A DNA stretch of 64,000 bases from Sutterella sp. (GCA_020025915.1 JAHHRH010000004.1:16521-80520); one strand, 5' to 3'. Numbered from the stretch's first letter, positions 50,847-59,818 are shown. Numbers and translations are program-made. The notes: generated by a model from the sequence alone, not told the origin.

Positions 50847-51974
50847 ATGGAGTCTCTTCTTAAGCATGCGCGACGCGTGGTCGTCAAAGTTGGTAGCGCC
50901 TTGGTGACCAATGATGGTCGAGGTTTGGATATTGAAGCCATTGAACGTTGGGCAACGCAGATTGCTGAACTTCAAAAGCTTGGCAAAGAAGTCATCTTGG
51001 TGAGTTCTGGTGCCATTGCAGAAGGCGTGTTGCGGTTAGGGTGGGAAAAGCGACCGTCGCACGTGTACGAATTGCAGGCCGCTGCTGCTGTAGGTCAAAT
51101 GGGGTTGGTTGAAGCCTATGAGCGTCATTTTCGCGCACATGGCATTGGTACAGCACAGGTGCTTTTGACGCATCAGAACTTAACGGATCGTGAACAGTAT
51201 TTAAATGCTCGTATGACGATTCGTGAATTGTTGCGTTTAAAAGTGGTTCCTGTTATTAACGAAAACGATACGGTGGTGACGAGCGAAATTAAGGTGGGTG
51301 ACAACGATACCTTGGGTGCTTTGGTAACGAACCTTGTCGAAGCGGATGTGTTGGTGATTTTGACAGACCAGCGCGGGCTTTATACGGCGGATCCTCGCTC
51401 GAACCCTGATGCAGAGTTTGTTGCTGTGGCAACGGCAGGCGATCCGTCACTCGAAAAGATGGCAGGCGGCGCCGCAAGCTCTTTATCAAAGGGTGGCATG
51501 ATTACCAAGATTCTTGCCGCTAAGCGTGCCGCGCGTTCTGGTGCGGCAACTATTATTGCCTCTGGGCGTGAACGCGATGTCTTAACGCGTTTAGCTACAG
51601 GTGAAATGATCGGGACGCAATTAAATCCTTCGTCGACAGTGTTGCACGCGAGAAAACAGTGGATTGCAGACCATTTGCGTGCTTCAGGCCGTTTGTTTTT
51701 GGACGACGGTGCTGCGCGCGCTTTAGTCGAAAATCATACGTCGCTTTTGCCGGTTGGTGTGATTGCCGTTGAGGGTGAGTTTGTCCGTGGCGAAGTGGTG
51801 AGCTGTATGACCCAAGCTGGCGTTGAAATTGCGCGAGGCTTGGTGAACTACTCAAGTGACGATGCCTCTCGCCTTTTACGTGCGCATACTGAAGAAATTG
51901 AGGCTCGTCTAGGCTATATGGAGCAACCAGAGATGATTCACCGAGACAATATGGTGGTACTCACTGAACAATAG
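50847..51974 (+). CDS. proB: Glutamate 5-kinase
   Basis: ProB phosphorylates glutamate in the first step of proline synthesis. The 375-residue protein has the kinase domain (VVVKVGSALVTNDGRGLD near 11-28, LVSSGAIAEG, NENDTV, GDNDTLGALV and GGMITKILAAKRA) and a C-terminal PUA domain (about 280-365), the full-length architecture of E. coli ProB. ATG 50847 is preferred since GGAAG lies about 9 bases before it. obgE-proB proximity is typical of this group. Confidence 0.96.
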   Translation: MESLLKHARRVVVKVGSALVTNDGRGLDIEAIERWATQIAELQKLGKEVILVSSGAIAEGVLRLGWEKRPSHVYELQAAAAVGQMGLVEAYERHFRAHGIGTAQVLLTHQNLTDREQYLNARMTIRELLRLKVVPVINENDTVVTSEIKVGDNDTLGALVTNLVEADVLVILTDQRGLYTADPRSNPDAEFVAVATAGDPSLEKMAGGAASSLSKGGMITKILAAKRAARSGAATIIASGRERDVLTRLATGEMIGTQLNPSSTVLHARKQWIADHLRASGRLFLDDGAARALVENHTSLLPVGVIAVEGEFVRGEVVSCMTQAGVEIARGLVNYSSDDASRLLRAHTEEIEARLGYMEQPEMIHRDNMVVLTEQ

Positions 51975-52053
51975 GGCTTGTGGCTCGTGAAACACATCGT
52001 GTTCGCGAAGTTTCGACGCTATTGTTAAAATAAACAAAGTCAATCTTTTTTTC

Positions 52054-52088
52054 ACGGCGTCCGTTGGCAAAGTAGTCAAAGACGCCGT
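52054..52088 (+). promoter_or_regulatory. Hairpin in the proS leader
   Basis: ACGGCGTC (52054-52061) and GACGCCGT (52081-52088) are perfectly complementary around a 19-base loop, 30 bp before proS. No long T-tract follows, so it is more likely a leader structure than a terminator. Confidence 0.4.
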
Positions 52089-52118
52089 CCTTATTTCAGA
52101 AACCATTACGAAAGACTT

Positions 52119-53864
52119 ATGCGCGCTCGTTCTTATTTCCTTTCGACGCTGAAAGAAGCGCCTGCCGATGCTGATGTGATCAGCCAGCAGTACATGATTC
52201 GTGCCGGCATGATTAAAAAACTTGCTGCCGGTGTTTACACCTATATGCCGGTTGGCCTTCGCGTCATCCGTAAGATCGAAAAGATCATCCGTGAAGAAAT
52301 GGACCGCGCTGGTGCTATCGAGCTCTTGATGCCGGTGGTGCAACCCGCTGAACTGTGGCAGGAATCTGGTCGTTGGGAAAAGTACGGTGCTGAATTGCTC
52401 CGTTTTAAGGATCGTCATGACCGTGACTTCGTCATTCAGCCGACGTCTGAAGAAGTGGTGACTGACGTTGCCCGTCAGGAAATTAAGAGCTGGCGTCAGT
52501 TGCCGGTCAATTTCTACCATATTCAGACGAAGTTCCGTGACGAACGTCGTCCTCGTTTTGGTGTGATGCGTGGCCGTGAATTCACGATGAAGGATGCTTA
52601 TTCCTTTGACCGTGATGCCGAAGGTGCTGCTCGTTCTTATGACAAGATGTATGAAGCCTATCAGCGTATCTTTACACGCTTAGGTTTGATGTTCCGAGCT
52701 GTGCGTGCCGATACGGGTGCCATCGGTGGTAGTCGCTCGCATGAATTCCAAGTGATCGCCAATGCGGGGGAAGACGTCATTGCCTATTGTCCAGAGAGCG
52801 ACTATGCTGCCAATATCGAGTTGGCTGAAGCCGTGTCCGTGATTGCTGAACGTGTTGCTGCCAAGGAAGAAATGGTGAAGCGTCCGACCCCGGGTAAGGA
52901 AAAGTGCCACGACGTGGTCGAATTCTTGGGTCTCCCGCTCACGAGCTCAGTTAAGAGCGTTGTCTTGGCCGCTGATCGTGTGAGCGAAAAAGGCGAGCCG
53001 TTGCCCGCTAAGATCGTAATGATTCTCTTGCGCGCTGATCATGATTTGAACGAAGTGAAGGCTGGCCACTTGCCCGAATTGAAGGAAGGCTTCCGCTTTG
53101 CGACCGACGACGAAATACTCAAGGCCTTTGGCTCGAAGCCGGGCTACTTGGGTCCTGTTGGCGTGAGCGAAGACATCACGGTGTATGCCGATTTGACGGT
53201 GGCCAATATGTCTGACTTTGTTTGCGGTGCTAACGAAGAAGGCTATCACTATACGGGCGTCAATTTCGGTCGTGACTTGCCTGAACCCAAGACGGCTGAT
53301 TTGCGTAATGTGGTCGAAGGCGACGTGTCGCCCGATGGCAAGGGTACGCTTCGTTTGCAGCGCGGTATTGAAGTCGGTCACGTCTTCTACCTCGGCACGA
53401 AGTATTCTGAAGCGCTCAATGCCACCTTCTTGGATGAAAATGGTCAACCGAAGGTGCTCGAAATGGGTTGCTATGGCATTGGCGTGACCCGATTGGTAGG
53501 TGCAGCTATTGAGCAAAGTCACGATGAAAGGGGTATTATATGGCCCGATGCCATAGCACCGTTCGAAGTGGTGATTTGCCCGATGAACTATTCGAAGAGT
53601 GAAGCTGTGCGTGAAGCCGCTGACAAGCTCTACGAAACGCTCAAGAGTCAGGGTGTCGATGTGATCCTTGATGACCGCGATATGCGTCCGGGCGTGATGT
53701 TCGCTGACTGGGAACTCATCGGTGTGCCGCACCGCGTGGTGATTGGTGATCGTGGCCTCAAGAATGGTGAAGTTGAATATGCCGCTCGTCAGAATCTCGC
53801 TGAAAAGGTGATGGTCAAGACTGAAGAGGCTGTTGACTTCCTCTTGAAGCAGATCAAACGTTAA
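52119..53864 (+). CDS. proS: Prolyl-tRNA synthetase (bacterial type, with editing domain)
   Basis: ProRS charges tRNA-Pro. The 581-residue length and an INS editing insert (about 225-400) mark the bacterial type. Class II motifs are visible: motif 1 near IREEMDRAGAIELLMPVVQP, motif 2 in TKFRDERRPRFGVMRGREF and motif 3 in LEMGCYGIGVTRLVGAAIEQ. The N terminus MRARSYFLSTLKEAP is typical. A tRNA-Pro gene lies about 6 kb upstream in the same window, without visible linkage. Confidence 0.97.
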   Translation: MRARSYFLSTLKEAPADADVISQQYMIRAGMIKKLAAGVYTYMPVGLRVIRKIEKIIREEMDRAGAIELLMPVVQPAELWQESGRWEKYGAELLRFKDRHDRDFVIQPTSEEVVTDVARQEIKSWRQLPVNFYHIQTKFRDERRPRFGVMRGREFTMKDAYSFDRDAEGAARSYDKMYEAYQRIFTRLGLMFRAVRADTGAIGGSRSHEFQVIANAGEDVIAYCPESDYAANIELAEAVSVIAERVAAKEEMVKRPTPGKEKCHDVVEFLGLPLTSSVKSVVLAADRVSEKGEPLPAKIVMILLRADHDLNEVKAGHLPELKEGFRFATDDEILKAFGSKPGYLGPVGVSEDITVYADLTVANMSDFVCGANEEGYHYTGVNFGRDLPEPKTADLRNVVEGDVSPDGKGTLRLQRGIEVGHVFYLGTKYSEALNATFLDENGQPKVLEMGCYGIGVTRLVGAAIEQSHDERGIIWPDAIAPFEVVICPMNYSKSEAVREAADKLYETLKSQGVDVILDDRDMRPGVMFADWELIGVPHRVVIGDRGLKNGEVEYAARQNLAEKVMVKTEEAVDFLLKQIKR

Positions 53865-53887
53865 GAATTTAGCCAGGAGAGTTAGGA

Positions 53888-53907
53888 CATGGCGATTCGT
53901 CGCCATG
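53888..53907 (+). repeat. UUCG tetraloop hairpin after proS
   Basis: CATGGCGA and TCGCCATG form a perfect 8-bp stem around TTCG. It lies 24 bp after the proS stop and before the terminator, and may stabilise the mRNA end. Confidence 0.6.
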
Positions 53908-53924
53908 TTCCATTCATAAAAAGC

Positions 53925-53956
53925 AAAAAAAGGAGATCCGAGGATCTCCTTTTTTT
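53925..53956. terminator. Bidirectional terminator between proS and tolA
   Basis: AGGAGATC and GATCTCCT flank a CGAG loop, with A- and T-tracts on the two sides. It serves the convergent proS and tol transcripts. Confidence 0.92.
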
Positions 53957-53968
53957 GCATCTGCCCCT

Positions 53969-55171
53969 TTAACGTCGATCGTCGACAGGGTCAAAGCGTA
54001 AACGCACTTCCTTAGGCAAGTTGTACTTGTTGTCTGGAATCGGGAAGGGAGAACACTTCAAAATCGCATTACGTACGGCGTTGTCGTAGGCCGGCCAACC
54101 AGACTGTTTGACCTGAGCGGGGGCACCCGCAAGTTCCCCATTGGGGAGCGGACGAACCATAAATTCTGCGATAAATTGGCCGCGACGGGTGCTCGAAGGC
54201 ACTTCAATCGTGATGTTCGGGCGAACACAAGCGATAATGCGCGCGTTGTAACTTGCCAAGGCTTGACCAGTCAGATTCTGACGGCGGTTACGCTTATCGC
54301 CATTAGGTGTGCCCGAGCGATTGCTGTTAGGGTCGATCTCAGCATTGAGACGAGCCAATTCTTGCTGACGCATGGCTTGACGAATACGTTCACGCTGAAG
54401 ACGTTCTTCTTCAGCCTTCTTCGCAGCGGCAATACGCTTAGCTTCGGCCTGACGCTTTTGTTCGGCAATGCGAGCCTCTTCGGCACGCTTTGCTTCAGCG
54501 AATCGCTTTTCTTCAGCAAGACGTGCTTCTTCAGTACGTTTGGCTTCAGCTTGGCGACGAGCTTCTTCTGCAGCCTGACGTTCTTTCGCTAACTTTTCTT
54601 GCGCTAAACGTTCAGCTTCTTTTTGAGCGCGTTCCTCTTCTGCACGACGTTCAGCTTCAATGGCATCCTGACGTGCTTTTTCGATGCGTTCGGCTTCAGC
54701 GCGTTCAGCGGCGAGACGCGCTTCTTGAGCACGACGGGCTTCTTCGGCTTGTCGAGCTTCTTCAGCACGTTGTTCTGCTTCAACGCGTTCGCGTTCTGCT
54801 GCCTCTAAGGCTTCTTGACGTTCCGCTTCGCGGCGAATCGCTTCTTCTTTCATCAAGGCTTCTTGAGCAGCTGCCTCACGTTCAGCTGCTTCTTGCGCTT
54901 CCTGAGACTCTCTTAACTCATCTTCTTGGTTGGGTTGAGGCTCTGGTACGTCAGGCACTTTGACCGCCGCCCCTTTTGGGTCGTTCCCAGCAGAGATAGC
55001 TTCAGGTGCCCAAAGTTCAGCGTAGACAGTCTCAGAGTCTGTAGACCACTGAAAAACTGAGAAGAGCCCAATGAAGAGGAGAACGTGCACGCAAGCCGAA
55101 AGGGCGACAGCGGGGAGTAGGTCTCGCTTGTCTTGCTTTTTATAGCGTTCGTTGATCTCTTGATCCTTCAT
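53969..55171 (-). CDS. tolA: TolA envelope protein (TonB-like C terminus)
   Basis: TolA is the energised tether of the Tol-Pal system that draws in the outer membrane at division. The 400-residue protein has a membrane span near 18-42 and a long Ala/Glu/Arg-rich helical domain (about 80-290) of repeating RxAEEARR-type units. A C-terminal TonB/TolA domain (about 300-400) follows, with LTGQALASYNARIIACVRPNI and a YDNAVRNAILKCSPFPIP segment. It is the third tol gene after tolQ and tolR. The usual next genes tolB and pal do not follow; the operon stops at a terminator. Confidence 0.93.
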   Translation of the reverse strand: MKDQEINERYKKQDKRDLLPAVALSACVHVLLFIGLFSVFQWSTDSETVYAELWAPEAISAGNDPKGAAVKVPDVPEPQPNQEDELRESQEAQEAAEREAAAQEALMKEEAIRREAERQEALEAAERERVEAEQRAEEARQAEEARRAQEARLAAERAEAERIEKARQDAIEAERRAEEERAQKEAERLAQEKLAKERQAAEEARRQAEAKRTEEARLAEEKRFAEAKRAEEARIAEQKRQAEAKRIAAAKKAEEERLQRERIRQAMRQQELARLNAEIDPNSNRSGTPNGDKRNRRQNLTGQALASYNARIIACVRPNITIEVPSSTRRGQFIAEFMVRPLPNGELAGAPAQVKQSGWPAYDNAVRNAILKCSPFPIPDNKYNLPKEVRLRFDPVDDRR

Positions 55172-55189
55172 AACAGTCGTTCGTCTTTG

Positions 55190-55621
55190 TTATCGAGCTT
55201 CGGCACTTCGTTCAATGCGTAGGGCGAGACCTACGCGCGGGACATCTGCGTTTTGGAGTGTTTTGAGGACGTTCACGACGTCTTCATAACGCACATCTTT
55301 GTCAGCGGCAATGACCACAGGCGTATCAGCTTTTTCACCTTGAGTGGCCTTGACGGTCGACACGAGACTAGGCATATCAACGGGCTTTAAGTCTTTTCCC
55401 TGGCGCATCGAGAGATGACCATCGGGATAGACGATCAGTTCAATCACTTGTTCAGGAGCTTTGGAAGCCTTGTTGACGGAAGGGAGATTCACGACACTAG
55501 GATTCACAAAGGGGGCGGCAACCATCAAAATCACCACCAACACGAGCATCACGTCAATGTAGGGGACGACATTCATTTCAGCCATCAAGCTACGACGTTT
55601 GTTGTTTCCACGTAGCGACAT
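55190..55621 (-). CDS. tolR: TolR, ExbD-family stator protein
   Basis: TolR works with TolQ as the proton-driven motor that powers TolA. The 143-residue protein has one membrane span (about 21-37) with the functional aspartate D23 in NVVPYIDVMLVLVVILMV, then a periplasmic domain (TPVVIAADKDVRYEDVVNVLKTLQ) typical of ExbD/TolR. It starts directly after tolQ with a 3-bp gap, and tolA follows 18 bp downstream. Confidence 0.95.
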   Translation of the reverse strand: MSLRGNNKRRSLMAEMNVVPYIDVMLVLVVILMVAAPFVNPSVVNLPSVNKASKAPEQVIELIVYPDGHLSMRQGKDLKPVDMPSLVSTVKATQGEKADTPVVIAADKDVRYEDVVNVLKTLQNADVPRVGLALRIERSAEAR

Positions 55622-55624
55622 GAC

Positions 55625-56296
55625 TTAGCCTCGCATTTGCTGGCGCTGAAGAATGTTCAAAAATTCTTCGCTAAAGCCTTCGAGACGATTCGTGAGGCGA
55701 CCTACACGATTGTTGTAATAGTTGTAGGCAGCTACAGCAGGAATAGCGGCAAAAAGACCAATGGCCGTGGCCACAAGGGCTTCAGCAATACCCGGTGCAA
55801 CGACAGCCAGGCTCACGTTATCTAAGGTCGAAAGACCCGTAAAGGCGTTCATGATGCCCCAGACTGTCCCAAACAAACCAATATAGGGTGAGGTTGAACC
55901 AATGGACGCCAAGAGCGGAAGGTTACGTTCCAAGTGATCCATTTCACGGTTGTAGACAGCACGCATCGCGCGCGAGACACTATTGAGCGCGTTGGGATCT
56001 TGACGGCTCTGCTTCAGGTATTCTGTCATACCAGCGCTGAAGATACGTTCTTCAATACCGGCAGTGTCGTGGTTACGCTTTGCGCTTTCGAGCAACTGGT
56101 TGAGTTCAGTACCGCTCCAGAAACGGCTTTCAAATTCTTCCACTTGACGAGTAGCGCGAGAGATCGTGAAGTACTTTTGGAAAATCACGGTCCAACTGGC
56201 GACAGACAGAAAAATCAAAATGGCCAAGACTAACTTCACGACCAAGCTGGCATTGGCGACAAGGGTCAGAATGGATAAATCGGCGGTGGGATTCAT
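55625..56296 (-). CDS. tolQ: TolQ, MotA/ExbB-family proton channel protein
   Basis: TolQ forms the pentameric proton channel of the Tol motor. The 223-residue protein has three membrane spans (about 12-36, 124-146 and 161-185) and the family segment GTVWGIMNAFTGLSTLDNVSLAVVAPGIAEALVATAIGLFAAIPAV. ATG 56296 is chosen as the standard N terminus; an upstream in-frame TTG at 56314 is possible. It lies between ybgC and tolR. Confidence 0.95.
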   Translation of the reverse strand: MNPTADLSILTLVANASLVVKLVLAILIFLSVASWTVIFQKYFTISRATRQVEEFESRFWSGTELNQLLESAKRNHDTAGIEERIFSAGMTEYLKQSRQDPNALNSVSRAMRAVYNREMDHLERNLPLLASIGSTSPYIGLFGTVWGIMNAFTGLSTLDNVSLAVVAPGIAEALVATAIGLFAAIPAVAAYNYYNNRVGRLTNRLEGFSEEFLNILQRQQMRG

Positions 56297-56350
56297 TTTT
56301 TTAAAGAATGTCAATGGATCTAAAAAAGAGAAGAGCGAGTCAAGGTTGCT

Positions 56351-56764
56351 TTAGGCTTCAGCCCACGGACGAATCTTTTCATAAAGATCGTCAGGAATCG
56401 GGGTTGGCATATGAGAACGCGCACCAATCACACCGATGCGAACTTTGCCTGTGGTGATGCGTTCTTTGCCTCGGAAAATGTTTTGCTCAAAAATGAGTGA
56501 CGCACGGCCAAGTTTTTCTAAACGCGTGACGACTTCAAGATCGTCATCGAGTTTAGCGGCTCGATGGTAGTTGATGTTGAGCGAAGCAACGACAAAAAGA
56601 ACACCATCATCGCGATCACGTTGCGCATCTTGACCAAAGCCGAGTTGACGCAAGAGGTCACTGCGAGCGCGTTCCATAAACTTCAAGTAGTTGGCGTGGT
56701 AGACAATGCCACCAGCATCCGTATCTTCCCAATAAACACGAATGGGAAAGCGAACATTCTGCAT
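56351..56764 (-). CDS. ybgC: Acyl-CoA thioesterase YbgC (Tol-Pal associated)
   Basis: YbgC is a hot-dog-fold thioesterase encoded at the head of tol operons. The 137-residue protein has the signature VYWEDTDAGGIVYHANYLKFMERARSD with the catalytic aspartate near D16, and ends in the usual beta strands (LIFEQNIFRG, ERITTGKVRIGVI). It precedes tolQ by 54 bp on the minus strand. Confidence 0.94.
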   Translation of the reverse strand: MQNVRFPIRVYWEDTDAGGIVYHANYLKFMERARSDLLRQLGFGQDAQRDRDDGVLFVVASLNINYHRAAKLDDDLEVVTRLEKLGRASLIFEQNIFRGKERITTGKVRIGVIGARSHMPTPIPDDLYEKIRPWAEA

Positions 56765-56865
56765 GACTAATAGCGTTAATTAAATGGTGATATGAGGCAT
56801 AGCCTAAAAACTCATTCAGTATAGGCACACGCACCTAAAAGCAACAAAAGACTCAAAGAAGTTTT

Positions 56866-57579
56866 TCAAACTGATGCGATTCTTTTGCGAGTGAGCCATG
56901 TATTGAGCACGATGATCCAAAAGCCGGCACAAGTAAGCCACGGACTCCAACCGAAAAGAAGCGCCATGATGTCTTGACCACTGGCCGTTGTCCCTAGAAC
57001 GTGCCAGTTAGGCCACAAAAGGAGTAACCACGTTGCCACCATCCAAACCACAACCCCAGTGAGCATGGCAGGACGCCAATAAAAGCTTGAGAGCATCTGA
57101 ATGCCTTCGGTAAGCGATTGACGACGTCGGGCACCTAAAATGGCGGCCGTAAAAAGGATGCAAGTAAAACTCGTCACTCCACCGGCAATCGCTGCAATCA
57201 AAGAATACTTTGTGATGTGAACGGCTTTGGAGCCCCCCGCTTTGAGTTTTTGTCCCGCGTACTTGAGGGGTTCACCAGCCTCATCGTGTGTTGCAAAAGG
57301 CGTGCTAGCGCGCGCTTCAGGTTGCCCGGCGCCTGTTGCTTCAATTGTCACTTGAAGCAACGTGTCTGTACGGCCTTGACGCTCAAGCGGGATCGCACTC
57401 AAAAGGGCGCTGGTCATGCCAGCGAGCACAATCATCAGAATGGCTTGCATCAATGGGCGCGCCAAGACGTTGTGAATCACTAGGCGTAAGGTAAGGTGAC
57501 GAAGCACAATGATCGAAAACACAATCATCGACGCAAGGGTCAACCACACAAAGGCTGAAAGCATGGGGGAGAAAGGCAT
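56866..57579 (-). CDS. Hypothetical integral membrane protein downstream of ruvB
   Basis: I do not recognise this 237-residue protein. It has about five hydrophobic spans (8-28, 43-62, 125-149, 171-190, 209-228) and a polar, possibly periplasmic loop of some 60 residues between the second and third (LERQGRTDTLLQVTIEATGAG and following). No catalytic or metal-binding motif is visible. It starts 5 bp after the ruvB stop, so it is almost certainly read with ruvCAB. Its codon use is like that of its neighbours. Confidence 0.6.
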   Translation of the reverse strand: MPFSPMLSAFVWLTLASMIVFSIIVLRHLTLRLVIHNVLARPLMQAILMIVLAGMTSALLSAIPLERQGRTDTLLQVTIEATGAGQPEARASTPFATHDEAGEPLKYAGQKLKAGGSKAVHITKYSLIAAIAGGVTSFTCILFTAAILGARRRQSLTEGIQMLSSFYWRPAMLTGVVVWMVATWLLLLWPNWHVLGTTASGQDIMALLFGWSPWLTCAGFWIIVLNTWLTRKRIASV

Positions 57580-57584
57580 AGTGG

Positions 57585-58628
57585 TTAAGCGCCGTAAGAG
57601 CCAAAAAGGTCTCGAGCCACCGGCGTGGGTGGCGCTAGACGGAAATGTTGCCAGGATTGCGCTGTTGCGACACGGCCTCGTGGCGTACGTTGCAAAAAGC
57701 CTTGTTGAATTAGGTAGGGTTCAACGACGTCTTCAAGCGTGTCGCGATCTTCGCCGACTGCAGCAGCCAAGTTGTCAATGCCGACTGGGCCACCTGCAAA
57801 CTTTTCAAGAATCGTAAGCAAAAAGCGCGTGTCAATTTGGTCAAGCCCTTCTGCGTCAACGCTCAGCATACTGAGCGCATCAGCGGCAATTGCTTGTGTG
57901 ATATGACCGTCGTGCTTGACTTCGGCGTAATCTCGAACGCGGCGAAGCAAACGGTTGGCGACACGCGGTGTGCCACGACTTCGGCGAGCAATCTCATATG
58001 CCCCCTTCTCGTCAATCGCGACTTTAAGTAATTGAGCTGAACGCTTGACGATGCGAGAGAGTTCTTCAGGGGTATAAAACTGCAGTTGATTGACGATGCC
58101 AAAGCGCGCACGTAATGGGTTTGTCAACGACCCTGCACGCGTCGTCGCACCGATCAACGTAAAGGGAGGTAAATCGATTTTAATGGAACGTGCGGCCGGT
58201 CCTTCGCCAATCATAATGTCGATTTGATAGTCCTCAAGGGCAGGGTAGAGGATTTCTTCAACGACAGGTGAGAGACGATGAATTTCGTCAATAAAGAGAA
58301 TGTCGTGAGGCTCTAAATTGGTGAGCATCGCAGCTAAGTCGCCGGGACGCTCGAGGACAGGGCCAGACGTTTGACGCAAATTCACGCCCATTTCATGAGC
58401 TACGATGTGGGCCAACGTGGTTTTGCCTAACCCAGGAGGGCCAAAGAGCAACAAATGATCCAAGGGTTCACTACGACGCTTAGCTGCTTCGATAAAAATA
58501 TGGAGCTGCTCACGAATGGCTTCTTGACCTACGTACTCTTGAAGAGCTGTTGGGCGTAAGGCACGGTCGACATTTTCTTCGTTCGGACTCGCGGTTTGCG
58601 AATCGATCACACGGGCTGTGTCGGTCAT
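57585..58628 (-). CDS. ruvB: Holliday junction branch-migration helicase RuvB
   Basis: RuvB is the AAA+ ring motor that moves Holliday junctions together with RuvA. The 347-residue protein has Walker A GPPGLGKTT (63-71), the DILFIDEIHRL Walker B region, GATTRAGSLTNPLRARFG sensor region and the C-terminal winged-helix part (GPVGIDNLAAAVGEDRDTLEDVVEPYLIQQGFLQRTPRGR). It lies 14 bp after ruvA in the order ruvC-ruvA-ruvB. Confidence 0.98.
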   Translation of the reverse strand: MTDTARVIDSQTASPNEENVDRALRPTALQEYVGQEAIREQLHIFIEAAKRRSEPLDHLLLFGPPGLGKTTLAHIVAHEMGVNLRQTSGPVLERPGDLAAMLTNLEPHDILFIDEIHRLSPVVEEILYPALEDYQIDIMIGEGPAARSIKIDLPPFTLIGATTRAGSLTNPLRARFGIVNQLQFYTPEELSRIVKRSAQLLKVAIDEKGAYEIARRSRGTPRVANRLLRRVRDYAEVKHDGHITQAIAADALSMLSVDAEGLDQIDTRFLLTILEKFAGGPVGIDNLAAAVGEDRDTLEDVVEPYLIQQGFLQRTPRGRVATAQSWQHFRLAPPTPVARDLFGSYGA

Positions 58629-58642
58629 GGGTGAAACTTTCC

Positions 58643-59221
58643 TTATCGTGCCAAGGCTTTCAGGGTGAGACGAATGCCGTCATTGACCGTTACGTCTGGC
58701 GGTAATTGACGTACCGCGCTTTGTGCTTCACGTTCGGAGTATCCCAATGCCAAGAGCGCACTCACAATGTCGTTGTGAGCGTCAGAGGCTGTAGTTCCTT
58801 GTGTCGTCGCAAAGGCCGAGCCGTTGAGTTTACCCTTGAGTTCGAGCACAAGGCGCTCTGCTGTTTTTTTCCCAATACCTGGGACTCGTGTGAGTAAGCC
58901 AATGTTGTTTTGATCAACCGCGTCAGCGAGATCATTTGGACTCATGCCAGAGAGGACGGCTAATGCGATACGAGGCCCAACCCCAGAAATACGAATGAGC
59001 GCACGGAAGGCTTGGCGTTCAGAGGTGGTTGCAAAACCGTAGAGCAACTGAGCGTCTTCACGTACCACCAGGTGGGTCAACAGTGTGAGGGGTTGACCTT
59101 CTGTTGGTAAATTGCAAAAAGTCGACATGGGCACATCGACTTCGTAGCCTACGCCATTGACATCGATAAGAATTTGAGGAGGGACTTTTTCAATCAATTT
59201 GCCCTGAAGTCGTCCAATCAT
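58643..59221 (-). CDS. ruvA: Holliday junction branch-migration protein RuvA
   Basis: RuvA binds the four-way junction and loads RuvB. The 192-residue protein shows the OB-fold N terminus (MIGRLQGKLIEKVPPQILIDVNGVGYEV), helix-hairpin-helix motifs (LIRISGVGPRIALAVLSG and LLTRVPGIGKKTAERLVLELKGKL) and the C-terminal RuvB-binding domain (DIVSALLALGYSEREAQSAV). Its start overlaps the ruvC stop by 4 bp. Confidence 0.98.
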   Translation of the reverse strand: MIGRLQGKLIEKVPPQILIDVNGVGYEVDVPMSTFCNLPTEGQPLTLLTHLVVREDAQLLYGFATTSERQAFRALIRISGVGPRIALAVLSGMSPNDLADAVDQNNIGLLTRVPGIGKKTAERLVLELKGKLNGSAFATTQGTTASDAHNDIVSALLALGYSEREAQSAVRQLPPDVTVNDGIRLTLKALAR

Positions 59222-59811
59222 GCCACTTGTCCTTTGTCTTTCAATAATGCCGTCCAGGCACTACGTGCCCCTGCTTGTGTGCGTCCTCGCCGAGCGGTTG
59301 CATAGGTTCTTGTGGTTCCGCCAGACTTTTCGAGTGCACGTAATCGAAGCGCATTCGCACAACACATGGCGCAGGCGAGTGCGTCCGCTTCGTCTGCTTG
59401 CAAAGGGGTATCTAAGTTAAGCAACAAACCCATCATGCGTTGCACCATGGATTTATCTGCGCGACCTGAACCACAGACCGCTTCTTTAATTTCGCTAGGC
59501 GTAAATTCTTCGACAGGAAGCCCTGCGAGATTGGCTGCCACTAAGGCTGCTCCACGTGCTTGCCCAAGCATCAACGTACTTTGAGGATTGATGTTGACAA
59601 AGACGCGCTCTGCGGCGGCTTGTGTCGGTTGTGTACGCGCAATGACTTCCTGTAGCGCTCGAGCAATGTGCCCAAGGCGATCAGCGAGTTCACCTTTGGG
59701 CACATGAATGACCCCGCTTTCGACACGGGTATAGGTGCCAGAAACGACATCGATGACACCCCAACCAGTATGATTGAGGCCAGGGTCAATCCCGAGAATG
59801 CGTAGAGTCAC
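59218..59811 (-). CDS. ruvC: Crossover junction endodeoxyribonuclease RuvC
   Basis: RuvC cuts Holliday junctions symmetrically. The 197-residue protein begins RILGIDPGLNHTGWGV with the first catalytic aspartate at D9, then has the AAERVFVNINPQSTLMLGQARGAAL segment with a catalytic glutamate, and DEADALACAMCCAN with the last catalytic aspartates. GTG 59811, 7 bp after the ffh stop, is the start that gives the standard N terminus. An Arg-rich C-terminal tail (TRTYATARRGRTQAGARSAW) is somewhat long. Confidence 0.95.
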   Translation of the reverse strand: MTLRILGIDPGLNHTGWGVIDVVSGTYTRVESGVIHVPKGELADRLGHIARALQEVIARTQPTQAAAERVFVNINPQSTLMLGQARGAALVAANLAGLPVEEFTPSEIKEAVCGSGRADKSMVQRMMGLLLNLDTPLQADEADALACAMCCANALRLRALEKSGGTTRTYATARRGRTQAGARSAWTALLKDKGQVA

Positions 59812-59818
59812 GGTGATG

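Noticed and set aside
52947..53960. 337-codon frame antisense to proS
   Set aside because: Shadow of a certain gene, and its start would lie within the proS-tolA terminator.
54400..54950. Apparent tandem repeats that at first glance suggest a repeat array
   Set aside because: They encode the Ala/Glu/Arg-rich helical domain of TolA; unit length and sequence vary, so this is protein-level repetition and not a CRISPR or satellite array.
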